Source: Niastella vici
GTDB taxonomy: Bacteria; Bacteroidota; Bacteroidia; Chitinophagales; Chitinophagaceae
DNA length: 62,013 bases
Assembly (NCBI RefSeq): GCF_002077945.1
Contig: NZ_LVYD01000077.1
Coordinates: 1-62,013, forward strand
Direction of reading: 5' to 3'
Below, one piece after another: positions 8,185 to 16,966 of this stretch. Under the pieces are notes generated by a model. The model was not told where the DNA came from. It made no database searches and saw only the letters and a program-made list of their open reading frames with translations. Each line of letters starts with the position of its first letter. Positions within the stretch are counted from its first letter, which is position 1. The position numbers were made by a program, and so were the translations under genes.

Positions 8185-9525
8185 ATGAAAAATATTTCCA
8201 CATTGATACTCCTTCTGGTTAGTGCCATTACCGGGTACAGCCAGGAGCTGGCACAACGCCTCGACACCTTGCTGCAGGCTTATACTTCGCTTTATAAGTT
8301 CAATGGGACTGTACTCGTAGCCAAAAACGGCACTATTGTACTACATAAAGGATATGGCTACCGGAATGTGGCAGCAGGTGTGCAGCACGACAAATACTCC
8401 GTTTTCCAGATAGGATCGGTCACCAAGCAATTTACCACGGCAGTGATCCTAAAATTACAGGCAGCCGGCAAGCTGAATGTTCAGGAGCCCATCAGCAAAT
8501 ACTTTCCACAATATCCCAAAGGCGATAGTATCACCATTGAAGAACTGATGTTGCATACATCCGGCATCTACAATTATACCAACGACAGAGCTTTCATGGA
8601 GAAAGAAGTGAGTAAACCCGCCAACCGGGAAAAAATGATCGCGCTGTTCAGCAACAAGCCGCTTGATTTTACACCCGGCACTAAATGGCAATATTCAAAC
8701 AGTGCGTATCTTTTGCTCGGTTATATTATTGAATCGGTGACCGGCAAACCCTATGAGCAGGTAGTACGGGATTATATATTTACTCCACTACAAATGACCC
8801 ACAGCGGTTTTGATTTCACCCACCTGCAACAAAAAGAAAAGTCAACCGGTTATTTTGCGTTCAACAAAAAGGATACGCTCCCATCAATTATCGTTGACTC
8901 TTCCGTATCTTTTTCAGCCGGCGCCATTTATTCAACTGCTGAAGACCTTTACCGTTGGCACCAGGCATTGCAGCACAATAAGGTACTTACCGTTGCACAA
9001 CAGGAAAAGGCCTTTACTCCTGTAAAGAACCATTATGGGTATGGCTGGGTAATAGACAGCCTGTATGGCAAAAGGGTGGTATCGCATGGCGGTGGCATTC
9101 ATGGGTTCACTTCCAATTTCTCACGCATAGCAGCCGATGATGTATGCATCATTTTGTTGTGCAATACCTCCTCGCCTGTTCTTGACAATATTTCATCGAA
9201 TATTTATGCCGCCCTGTATAATAAACCATATGAAATACCAAAGAAAAGGATAGCCATTACATTACCCGAAGAAAAACTGAAGCAATATACCGGCGAATAC
9301 AAAATGAACGAAAACTGGAAAGTTAGCCTTGTAGTAAAGAACAGCGAATTGATAGCTACCCCTGCCGGGCAATCACCAAAGACGCTGCATGCAGAAAAGG
9401 AAGATTATTTTTTTGCGGAAGACCCTGAGGTACAACTCCGGTTCACCAGGAACGAAAAACAGGAAATAGATGGTTTCATCCTGTACCAAAATGGTGCTGA
9501 AAGAAAATGTCAGAAAATTAATTGA
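8185..9525 (+). CDS. Secreted serine hydrolase, beta-lactamase class C / penicillin-binding-protein-like
   Basis: 446 residues. Signal peptide with cleavage near SAITGYS-Q (~20). All three active-site motifs of the beta-lactamase/AmpC-like family are present: S78-V-T-K81 (SxxK), Y170-S-N172 (YxN) and H301-G-G (the KTG equivalent). The C-terminal ~100 residues form a small beta domain like the DUF3471 tails of this family. The substrate may be a D-Ala peptide, ester or amide; true beta-lactamase activity cannot be assumed. It is preceded by a 130-bp gap with a divergent lipoprotein gene, and the stop lies within a small hairpin (9521-9540) that has no T tract. Confidence 0.9.
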   Translation: MKNISTLILLLVSAITGYSQELAQRLDTLLQAYTSLYKFNGTVLVAKNGTIVLHKGYGYRNVAAGVQHDKYSVFQIGSVTKQFTTAVILKLQAAGKLNVQEPISKYFPQYPKGDSITIEELMLHTSGIYNYTNDRAFMEKEVSKPANREKMIALFSNKPLDFTPGTKWQYSNSAYLLLGYIIESVTGKPYEQVVRDYIFTPLQMTHSGFDFTHLQQKEKSTGYFAFNKKDTLPSIIVDSSVSFSAGAIYSTAEDLYRWHQALQHNKVLTVAQQEKAFTPVKNHYGYGWVIDSLYGKRVVSHGGGIHGFTSNFSRIAADDVCIILLCNTSSPVLDNISSNIYAALYNKPYEIPKKRIAITLPEEKLKQYTGEYKMNENWKVSLVVKNSELIATPAGQSPKTLHAEKEDYFFAEDPEVQLRFTRNEKQEIDGFILYQNGAERKCQKIN

Positions 9526-9617
9526 GGGGGCTGCCTCAATCGCACACCTGCCCTACTGCCAATTTTGACGACATGGTAAAATAGAATATATTACATGTTG
9601 CATTTTTCGCAGTGGTT

Positions 9618-10001
9618 ATGTGGTATTCTTTTCTAAATTATTTCTTTTTTGTCTTCCATACGCTGTTCACCCTGTTTAACATCGTTGGATGGATATTCCC
9701 GGCAACCAGGAAATGGAATCTGATAACGCTGCTGTTAACGGCTTTTTCCTGGTTTATACTGGGCATCTGGTATGGCTGGGGATATTGTTTTTGTACCGAT
9801 TGGCACTGGCAGGTAAGAGAAAAACTCGGTTATCATGATCAACAACGTTCTTATATAAGTTTTCTGTTACAAAAACTCACCGGCATATCCTTCAATGAAA
9901 AGCTGGTAGAAAATGTTACGCTCATTGTCTTTTTGATAAGCCTGGTAATGAGCATATGGTTGAATATCAGGGACAGAACCCTTCGACGCCGCTCCCGGTA
10001 A
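9618..10001 (+). CDS. Small integral membrane protein (DUF2784-like)
   Basis: 127 residues from ATG 9618; a GTG two codons earlier is possible. There are three to four hydrophobic helices: residues ~5-25, ~35-55 and ~100-118. The WYGWGYCFCTDWHWQVREKLG stretch between helices resembles the conserved CxxTxWHW-type region of the DUF2784 membrane family, though I can only match it by eye. Function unknown. The end is 11 bp from the convergent AraC gene, and the C-terminus is basic (RDRTLRRRSR), suggesting a cytoplasmic tail. Confidence 0.6.
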   Translation: MWYSFLNYFFFVFHTLFTLFNIVGWIFPATRKWNLITLLLTAFSWFILGIWYGWGYCFCTDWHWQVREKLGYHDQQRSYISFLLQKLTGISFNEKLVENVTLIVFLISLVMSIWLNIRDRTLRRRSR

Positions 10002-10012
10002 CGCTTTCATCA

Positions 10013-10903
10013 TTATGCGCCCCGCTTCGACCTGTACATATTAGGCGATGTCCCCATGAGCTTATGGAACATTCTCGAGAAATAATAAGGGTCTTCAATG
10101 CCTAATTTTTCTGCGATCTCTTTTACGCGCAGATCGGTAAACAACAAATACTGACAGGCCTTTTGTACTTTAAGATGGATAAAATATTCTATTGGCGAAA
10201 AGCCGGTCTTTTTACGGAAGATAGAAGAAAAGTGCGGAACCGATAAATTCACGGAACCGGCAATATCATGGAGTGTGATCATTTGTGATAAATGCTGCTG
10301 CATGAAATTGATGGCCAGTTCTACCTTGTCATTGTCTTTTGTTTGTTTGTTTTCGGCCAGGTTAAATTTGTCGTGGTACAAAAAAGAAGAAAGATAATAC
10401 CATAGAACCATATTGGCATAAGAGAGATTATCGTTCCCATAGCCACGTTCCAGGCTGGCATAGATCTCTTCAAAGAGGTTGATGCGTTTTTGTGTAAAAG
10501 GAGCAGCCCCCAAATGGCCCTCCAGTTTTTGCACCATATTATCAACGATCGACCGGGCCGTTTCTCCTTTGAAATGCACCCAATAAATAGTCCATGCATC
10601 CTGTTCGTCAGATGCATAACTGTGTGCGCAGCCGCCGGGAATAATGATAAATGAATCAGGCGCCAACTGGTATTTTTTCCCATTGATCTTCGCAGTACCC
10701 TTGCCCTCGATGCAATGGATCAATATATGTTGATCGATACCCTGCAACCGTTCCCTGTAATGATGTTTGGCCTTGGGATAATACCCTATATCTGTAATGT
10801 GGGCCCCTTGCAGCATTCCGTTATCCATGCACAACCCGGAGATAATTTTCCTGGGCAGCACGATAGCTTTCTGCCCCTGAAAGCCTTCTTTTTTCCTGAT
10901 CAT
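10013..10903 (-). CDS. AraC-family transcriptional regulator, likely activator of PUL1
   Basis: 296 residues. The N-terminal cupin-like sensor (~30-130) shows GKGTAKINGKKYQLAPDSFIIIPGGCAHSY. The C-terminal double helix-turn-helix (~195-292) ends in the family signature IAEKLGIEDPYYFSRMFHKLMGTSP. The gene is divergent from the SGNH esterase, and the 135-bp gap contains one of three copies of a conserved operator whose half-sites are 21 bp apart, the usual geometry for AraC dimers. I infer that it senses a sugar released from the PUL1 glycan and activates the esterase, susC and MFS promoters. Most SusC/D loci use hybrid two-component or ECF regulators, and some use AraC. Confidence 0.92.
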   Translation of the reverse strand: MIRKKEGFQGQKAIVLPRKIISGLCMDNGMLQGAHITDIGYYPKAKHHYRERLQGIDQHILIHCIEGKGTAKINGKKYQLAPDSFIIIPGGCAHSYASDEQDAWTIYWVHFKGETARSIVDNMVQKLEGHLGAAPFTQKRINLFEEIYASLERGYGNDNLSYANMVLWYYLSSFLYHDKFNLAENKQTKDNDKVELAINFMQQHLSQMITLHDIAGSVNLSVPHFSSIFRKKTGFSPIEYFIHLKVQKACQYLLFTDLRVKEIAEKLGIEDPYYFSRMFHKLMGTSPNMYRSKRGA

Positions 10904-10970
10904 ACAGCAAGCCTGTTTAATATTTTCTTCAATCTAAATCACTCCAGCCAATAAAGCTACAGTAAATAAC

Positions 10971-11030
10971 ATAATCCATCTTTTTCATAAGAATCTCTAT
11001 TTCCCCATGGGCCAATAAATACAAGATTTG
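10971..11030 (+). promoter_or_regulatory. PUL1 operator/promoter block, copy A (before the esterase)
   Basis: The block holds TCCATCTTTTTCA with CCAT at 10976-10979 and a second half-site CTAT at 10997-11000, exactly 21 bp later. A TAnnTTTG-like box AAGATTTG follows at 11023-11030. It is nearly identical to copy B through the first 31 bases. The box ends only 8 bp before the esterase ATG, so the transcript would be almost leaderless. Confidence 0.7.
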
Positions 11031-11038
11031 CTCTATAG

Positions 11039-11743
11039 ATGAAAAATATACTAATTGGTTGCATTGCCTTACTTTCTATGCTCTTAACGCAGGCAGTACG
11101 CGCCCAAACCTCCGATTACCTCAGCGGCATAAAAGACGAGCTGCAAAAGAAATGGCCCAACAACCGCACCATTAACCTGGTGTTCCATGGCCATTCTGTA
11201 CCAACCGGTTATTTCAGAACACCGGAAGTAAGAACGCTCGACGCCTACCCTTACCTGGTTTTGCAGGCATTAAAACAACAGTATCCCTATGCCGTCATCA
11301 ATGTGATCGTTACTTCCATTGGCGGTGAAAATAGTGAACAGGGCGAAAAGCGTTTTGAAAGCGATGTGCTTACTCACAAACCCGATGTACTATTCATTGA
11401 CTATGCGCTGAACGACCGCAAACTGGGACTGGCAGCATCGAAACAGCACCTGGAAAAGATGATACAGCTGGCCTTGCAAAAAAACATTAAGGTGATCTTA
11501 CTAACGCCCTCAGCCGATCAAAACGTTGACCTGCTGAAACCCGGTAATGAACTGGAGCTTTTTGCCACACAGATCAAAGAACTGGCGAATACCTGGCATA
11601 CCGGACTGGCCGATAGCTATAATCAATTCAGAAAGGTAGTGGCAGATAAAAAGAACCTGAGCGATTATATGGCGCAATCGAACCATCCCAACCGGGCCGG
11701 ACATGAATTGATTGCGGCCGGGATCATGCGGTATTTTCAGTAA
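11039..11743 (+). CDS. Secreted SGNH/GDSL hydrolase (carbohydrate esterase-like)
   Basis: 234 residues. Signal peptide with cleavage near AVRA-Q (~23). The SGNH fold blocks are readable: block I NLVFHGHSVPTGYF (nucleophile Ser; the usual GDS is GHS), block II around SIGGENS, block III DYALNDRK, and block V SNHPNRAGHELI with the catalytic His. The Asp normally three residues before that His is not there (AQSNH). The likely role is removing acetyl or similar esters from a glycan before lyase and hydrolase attack. It is the first gene of PUL1, with its own operator and a strong terminator, so it forms a single-gene unit ahead of susC. Confidence 0.85.
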   Translation: MKNILIGCIALLSMLLTQAVRAQTSDYLSGIKDELQKKWPNNRTINLVFHGHSVPTGYFRTPEVRTLDAYPYLVLQALKQQYPYAVINVIVTSIGGENSEQGEKRFESDVLTHKPDVLFIDYALNDRKLGLAASKQHLEKMIQLALQKNIKVILLTPSADQNVDLLKPGNELELFATQIKELANTWHTGLADSYNQFRKVVADKKNLSDYMAQSNHPNRAGHELIAAGIMRYFQ

Positions 11744-11840
11744 CCGGTTTAATGGATGGCTCACATTCCCCGGTGAGCCACTCCCCCCGATAAAGAAGAA
11801 TCAGGTAATAACCAACATAAACAACCGATTTATATACATA

Positions 11841-11878
11841 ACCCGCAAATGGCTATGGACGGCCGTTTGCGGGTTTTT
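11841..11878 (+). terminator. Strong rho-independent terminator after the esterase
   Basis: ACCCGCAAATGGC at 11841-11853 pairs with GCCGTTTGCGGGT at 11862-11874 (13 bp, one G-T pair), followed by TTTT. A smaller hairpin (arms 11757-11764 and 11773-11780) precedes it. Confidence 0.85.
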
Positions 11879-11923
11879 GCGTTCGCTATTTATTAAAGTG
11901 TACACATTGAATCCCACCTTAAA

Positions 11924-11983
11924 ATAATCCATCTTTTTCATAAGAATCTCTATTGGCTCCGGCGCACATAAATTCAACATTTG
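11924..11983 (+). promoter_or_regulatory. PUL1 operator/promoter block, copy B (before susC)
   Basis: The same block as copy A: CCAT at 11929-11932, CTAT at 11950-11953 (21 bp later), and AACATTTG ending at 11983, with the same 54-bp distance from the first half-site to the end of the TTTG box. The ATG of susC is 43 bp downstream, with GGAGG in the leader at about 12003. Confidence 0.75.
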
Positions 11984-12026
11984 CTTATTCAAAACACCTC
12001 GCAGGAGGAACTAAACTATTGCTTAT

Positions 12027-15000
12027 ATGAAAAAAGGATTGCTGCTATATGCATATCTTCTTCTTTCTATCGTTCCCTGTTTTGCCCAAACTTCAGTAAG
12101 AGGTAAGGTAACAGGAAACAATAACGAGCCCCTCTCCGGGGCAGGCGTTCGCATCAAGGGATCAGGCAACGCCGTTATAACAAACGTCAGTGGTGAATTC
12201 ACCCTGTCTGTACCAGACAATGCAACGTTGATCATTTCACATGTTGGCTATGGCGCGCAGGAAATTCCTGTAGCAGGCCGGTCGTTCATTGAAGTTTCGT
12301 TACAATCACAAACCGTAACAATGAATGAAGTGGTGGTGATCGGTTACCAGGCCGTTTCACGAAAAAGCGTTACCACCGCCGTTTCTTCATTGAACTCGAA
12401 AGACATCAAATCGTATGTGACAGGTAACGTAGCCAATGCCATTCAGGGTAAAATGGCCGGCGTGCAGGTTTTTTCGGGCAATGGCCTGCCAGGCTCACAG
12501 CCCACGATCCTCATCAGGGGTTTAAGCAGCCTGGGTAAGAACACCACTCCCCTGGTGATCGTTGATGGTGTGGAAACCGGTTACAACGCCCTGAACTTTT
12601 TGAACCCCGCCGATATTGAAACCATCGATGTATTGAAAGACGCTTCCGCTTCTGCCATCTACGGTTCGCGTGCAGGCCAGGGTGTTATACTGGTGACCAC
12701 CAAAAAAGGAAAAGGAAAGATTGCCGTAAATCTCGAATCTTCCTATGGCTGGGATAAACTCCCCAAAGTGAAGATGGCCGATGCCAATGAATATGTACGC
12801 ATTATGAACACCGTAGCGGCGAACAGCGGTGCTGCTCCCTATTTCAGCGACCCCAATAACGTTTCCAATACCGATTACTGGAACAACACATTTGATGTGG
12901 GCAACCGGCAGAATTTTAATTTAAGCGCCAGCGGTGGCAAAGAGGGCTTATCTGTTTATGGAAGCCTTGGCTACTATAAACAAAACTCCTATTACGCCAC
13001 AAACAAAGGCGGCGACTGGCAAAAGATCACCGCCCGCCTGAATGCCGATCTCGCACTGGGTAAAATATTTAAAGTGGGCATTGGCTTTTCACCCCGCTTC
13101 GAAAAATGGCTCACCTCCAGTGAGAGCAATCTTAGCCGGGCATACATGATGGACCCAACCACCCTGCCCTATAAAACAGAAGATTCTGTTTATAGATCCA
13201 TTCCCAATGGTTTTATGGATATGACGGCCTTCAATCCTTATTACAGTTTGCCCAACCGTTCTCCTTTTAATGGCATTGTTAACCCCGACTTTTATTTCAG
13301 GACCAATTTCGACCAGAATAACGCATTTGGCGCTCAGTACTCCGCGTATGTTGAAGCAAGGCCGCTCAGCAACCTGGTGCTGAAAACACAGGTGGAAGGA
13401 TTTGGCACGTCAACCAGCAACACCAATTACACCCCCAAATATTACCTGGCTTCAAACAGCAATAACAAGGAAGACCAGGAATATGAAGACAACCAGCAGA
13501 ACATCCGTTGGAAGATCACCAATACGGCCAATTACAAGCTCACGTACAGGCAACATAACTTCGATGTACTGGCGGGGCAAAGCGCCGATAACTATACCGT
13601 AAAAGGCACCACCGTGACGAAGAAAGGCATCCCGTTCGAACAGGAACCCTACCGCTATGTTTCTGCTGCAACAACCATCGTTAATGCAACCGGTTGGAAC
13701 CAGCCCGGCGCAGCGCCTTTTGGCAAAATGCTTTCTTACTTCGGATCGTTCCGCTATAATTTCAAAGAACGGTATTTTCTGTCGGCCACATATCGCGCCG
13801 ATGCTACCTCACTGGTAAATCCATTATACCGCTGGGGCTATTTTCCAACCCTTTCGGCAGCCTGGGTGATCTCTGATGAAACCTTCTTCGAAAAACTTAA
13901 CCATACCGTTAATTATTTAAAACTACGGGCCAGCTGGGGTAAGGCCGGTGGAAACTTACCAGGCCTGGGTCAGTATTTCTCCACCGTAGGCCCTACTTAT
14001 TATCCCGATGCCAACGGCACGGCTGTAGTTGGTTATTCGCCCAATTATGTTGCCAATCCCGAGATCAAATGGGAAGAACAGGAAGACTATACAGTGGGCA
14101 TCGATGGAAATATGTTCCATAATAAATTAAACTTTACCCTCGAAGGTTATGTAAGAACACCTAAAAATTTATTGTTGAGCATTCCTGTTGATCCGGTGCT
14201 TGGCTATCCCCAGGGTTATATACCTACGCAGGAAGCCAACATTGGAAAACTCACAACCAAAGGCTGGGATATTTCTGTTGGCTACAGAGATAACATCACC
14301 AAAAAGCTTCGCTTTGGTGTTGACCTCACCCTGAGCCATTTCAAAACAGTGGCAGGCTTCCTGGGTTTGGCTGATCCTGTCCGTTATGGCGTGAACAATG
14401 ATGTGATCACCACCTTCCGCTCAAGAATAACAAAAGATCATGAGCCGGGCGCCTGGTATGGTTATAATGTAGATGGGATATTTCAAACCGATGCCGAAGC
14501 AGCTGGGTATGTAAACAAAGACAATGTGCGTTTGCAGCCGTTGGCCAAAGCCGGTGACCTGAAATTCAGGGATACAGACGGAAATGGCGTCATCGATAAT
14601 AAAGACCTTACCGATATTGGTTCTCCCTGGCCTAAATTAACCGGCGGCCTAACGCTTACGCTCAATTACAGCAATTTTGATTTCAGGGCCGAATTCTATG
14701 GCTCTTACGGACAGAAATACAACAACGGCTACCGCTTGTTGATGAATGGTTCGGGCAAATACAATTTCAAATCGGGTTATGGTGATAAATTCTGGCATGG
14801 CGAAGGCACGTCAAACAGCTTCCCCATCCTGAAAGCAACAGACCCCAACGGCAACTTCAGCAAAATGAACTCCTTCCTCATAGAAGATGCTTCGTTTACC
14901 CGCTGCCGCCTGATCCAGTTTGGTTATACCCTGCCGGCCAACCTGGTAAAATGGATCAACAACTGCCGGGTTTATGCTTCCGCACAAAACCTGTTCACCC

Positions 15001-15122
15001 TCACCAATTATTCCGGGCTGAACCCCGAGCTTCCATTTCAGGGAATTGGTTTGAATGGTATCGACAATTTCCAACCCATGCAAACAAGATCATTTCTGCT
15101 GGGACTTAGTCTGGGTCTGTAA
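12027..15122 (+). CDS. SusC/RagA-type TonB-dependent outer-membrane transporter (PUL1)
   Basis: 1031 residues. Signal peptide (cleavage near CFA-Q, ~21), a CarboxypepD_reg-like domain (~22-105: VRGKVTGNNNEPLSGAGV), then a TonB-box-like stretch MNEVVVIGYQ. The plug (~115-230) shows the SusC signature IETIDVLKDASASAIYGSRAGQG, and a 22-strand-type barrel fills the rest, ending in an aromatic strand (SFLLGLSLGL). It imports oligosaccharides across the outer membrane using TonB energy, with its SusD partner as a lid. The susD ATG follows after 28 bp. No STN domain is present, so signalling to an anti-sigma factor is not expected, consistent with control by AraC. Confidence 0.95.
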   Translation: MKKGLLLYAYLLLSIVPCFAQTSVRGKVTGNNNEPLSGAGVRIKGSGNAVITNVSGEFTLSVPDNATLIISHVGYGAQEIPVAGRSFIEVSLQSQTVTMNEVVVIGYQAVSRKSVTTAVSSLNSKDIKSYVTGNVANAIQGKMAGVQVFSGNGLPGSQPTILIRGLSSLGKNTTPLVIVDGVETGYNALNFLNPADIETIDVLKDASASAIYGSRAGQGVILVTTKKGKGKIAVNLESSYGWDKLPKVKMADANEYVRIMNTVAANSGAAPYFSDPNNVSNTDYWNNTFDVGNRQNFNLSASGGKEGLSVYGSLGYYKQNSYYATNKGGDWQKITARLNADLALGKIFKVGIGFSPRFEKWLTSSESNLSRAYMMDPTTLPYKTEDSVYRSIPNGFMDMTAFNPYYSLPNRSPFNGIVNPDFYFRTNFDQNNAFGAQYSAYVEARPLSNLVLKTQVEGFGTSTSNTNYTPKYYLASNSNNKEDQEYEDNQQNIRWKITNTANYKLTYRQHNFDVLAGQSADNYTVKGTTVTKKGIPFEQEPYRYVSAATTIVNATGWNQPGAAPFGKMLSYFGSFRYNFKERYFLSATYRADATSLVNPLYRWGYFPTLSAAWVISDETFFEKLNHTVNYLKLRASWGKAGGNLPGLGQYFSTVGPTYYPDANGTAVVGYSPNYVANPEIKWEEQEDYTVGIDGNMFHNKLNFTLEGYVRTPKNLLLSIPVDPVLGYPQGYIPTQEANIGKLTTKGWDISVGYRDNITKKLRFGVDLTLSHFKTVAGFLGLADPVRYGVNNDVITTFRSRITKDHEPGAWYGYNVDGIFQTDAEAAGYVNKDNVRLQPLAKAGDLKFRDTDGNGVIDNKDLTDIGSPWPKLTGGLTLTLNYSNFDFRAEFYGSYGQKYNNGYRLLMNGSGKYNFKSGYGDKFWHGEGTSNSFPILKATDPNGNFSKMNSFLIEDASFTRCRLIQFGYTLPANLVKWINNCRVYASAQNLFTLTNYSGLNPELPFQGIGLNGIDNFQPMQTRSFLLGLSLGL

Positions 15123-15150
15123 CCACTGTAAACATGTAAAAACCGGAACA

Positions 15151-16746
15151 ATGAACAATAAATCTTTTATATACACATCCATCATTATTGCATCACTTGC
15201 TGTAACAAGCTGTAAAAAATCCTTTCTGGATCAGGCGCCTTATAATGCCAATATTGTTGAATCGCAATTTTATACCACGCTCGATCAGTGTAACACCTCC
15301 ACAAAAGTGAGTTACCGGTATGTTGACTGGGACTCCTGGTGGCAAACACAGAACTGGCGTTTTCTCTCGGGCGAAGCTGCCAGCGATAACGCCTGGATCG
15401 GCAACACCTATCAAAACACACATGCCTCCTGGGATGCCGTGGCACACTATACCATCGATGCGGGGAACGACCGCGTAGAAGGACACTGGATCATGCTGTA
15501 CAAATCAATCGGCATCTGGAATTCGACCATCCAGGGCATTCAGCGATCGACGATCGATGCAAGCAGTAAACAACAGTTTATTGCCGAATTGAAATTCCTG
15601 CGCGCCTGGAATTATTTTGACCTGGTGCGTAACTGGGGCGGTGTATCAATTGTAACCACCATATTGCCGCCTCAAACCCACGTTGCCCGTTCTTCGGTGA
15701 AAGAGGTGTATGATCTCATCATCAATGACCTGAAGGAATGCGCCGCGGTGCTGCCCCGCAAATCACAATACCCGGCTGCCGACAAATTCCGCGCTACCAA
15801 AGGAGCCGCCCTCACCCTGTTGGCCAAAACCTATTTGTATGCCGAAGACTGGGCCAATGCAGAAGCTACCGCCAAACAGGTGATTGACCTGGGTGATTAT
15901 AACCTCGAAAGTTCATTTGGGAATTTGTGGAGCTATACCTACAAAAATGGCACAGAGTCGATCTTTGAAATTCAAAACGGATCTTCACAACAACCACCGC
16001 TGCCGGCCAATGGTTATGTAATACCCATGAATTCGGTTGCTGATGGCGGATGGGGTTATATCTCTGTGACCAGCGATCTCCAGAATGCTTTCATGGCCGA
16101 AGGCGACAGTGTGCGTTTGCAATGGACCATCAACCGCCATGGACTGCCGGTGATTGGCGATCCCAATAACCCGAAGTTTGATGGCAAGCCTTATACCGGT
16201 TCAGGAAGCGGCTCTTCCAAATCGGGCCGGTTCAGCAGAAAACGCTATGTTCCCAAATCGCAACGCCCGGCCAATGGCTTATATGCTTTGAACGATATTA
16301 TTTTACGTTTTGCAGATGTACTGCTCATACATGCAGAAGCTGCCGCCATGCAGAACCACACGGCCGAAGCGCTTTCATCCTTAAAACGGATACGCGACCG
16401 GGTTGGTTTAACTACCGACATCACCCTTACAGGCTGGAACCTTACCAATGCCGTGCGTAAAGAAAGAAGATTGGAACTGGCGCTTGAAGGCGACCGGTTG
16501 TATGATCTGCGCCGCTGGAAAGATCAAAGCGGCACCCCGGTCATCAACAGCGTATTTGGCCCCAATGGAAGTTTTGTTAAATACAATACCCAGGTAAGCA
16601 CCGATTACTGGGAAGTGAACAATAAAGCAGAACCGCAAAACAAAGGATATAATTTCAATCCGGCCGTTCACGGGCTTTGGCCGATCCCCAATAGTGAGGT
16701 AGTTTCATCTGAAGGGGTTGTTGAGCAGAACCCTGGCTATTTTTAA
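15151..16746 (+). CDS. SusD/RagB-type surface glycan-binding lipoprotein (PUL1)
   Basis: 531 residues from ATG 15151; the frame is open upstream into susC, but the lipoprotein signal fixes the start (MNNKSFIYTS, then LAVTSCKKSFLDQAP, lipidated Cys at ~20). Family marks include the helical TPR-like body with FLRAWNYFDLVRNWGGVSIVTT and the C-terminal ALEGDRLYDLRRW and FNPAVHGLWPIPNSEV, with EQNPGYF at the end. It binds the glycan at the cell surface and caps the SusC barrel. It belongs to the operon begun by susC; a long inverted repeat separates it from the GH30 gene. Confidence 0.95.
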   Translation: MNNKSFIYTSIIIASLAVTSCKKSFLDQAPYNANIVESQFYTTLDQCNTSTKVSYRYVDWDSWWQTQNWRFLSGEAASDNAWIGNTYQNTHASWDAVAHYTIDAGNDRVEGHWIMLYKSIGIWNSTIQGIQRSTIDASSKQQFIAELKFLRAWNYFDLVRNWGGVSIVTTILPPQTHVARSSVKEVYDLIINDLKECAAVLPRKSQYPAADKFRATKGAALTLLAKTYLYAEDWANAEATAKQVIDLGDYNLESSFGNLWSYTYKNGTESIFEIQNGSSQQPPLPANGYVIPMNSVADGGWGYISVTSDLQNAFMAEGDSVRLQWTINRHGLPVIGDPNNPKFDGKPYTGSGSGSSKSGRFSRKRYVPKSQRPANGLYALNDIILRFADVLLIHAEAAAMQNHTAEALSSLKRIRDRVGLTTDITLTGWNLTNAVRKERRLELALEGDRLYDLRRWKDQSGTPVINSVFGPNGSFVKYNTQVSTDYWEVNNKAEPQNKGYNFNPAVHGLWPIPNSEVVSSEGVVEQNPGYF

Positions 16747-16794
16747 TATATGATGCATGGGAGAATTGAAACATACTTCCTGGCTGGTAGCTAT

Positions 16795-16886
16795 GAGAAG
16801 TAGGAAGTAAGAAGTACGGGATATGAAGATTGAAAAAATGCATAATGCCCGAAAATCAGCATCTTCTTACTTCTTACTTCCTACCT
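16795..16886. repeat. Intergenic inverted repeat between susD and GH30
   Basis: GTAGGAAGTAAGAAGTA at 16800-16816 has a perfect 17-bp inverted copy at 16868-16884. The right side continues as tandem CTTCTTA/CTTCCTA units to about 16907, so the element looks built from short purine/pyrimidine repeats. In mRNA it would fold into a long hairpin inside the operon and could act as a processing or attenuation site. Confidence 0.75.
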
Positions 16887-16966
16887 CCTACTTCTTACCT
16901 TTAACTTCATAATCCTATGACCATAATTATCCCAATTAATTAATACAGACGCCACAAGAACCTCTT

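Noticed and set aside
8185..9525. Beta-lactamase resistance gene
   Set aside because: The SxxK, YxN and HGG motifs are shared by many esterases and peptidases of the family; nothing specific to antibiotic hydrolysis is visible.
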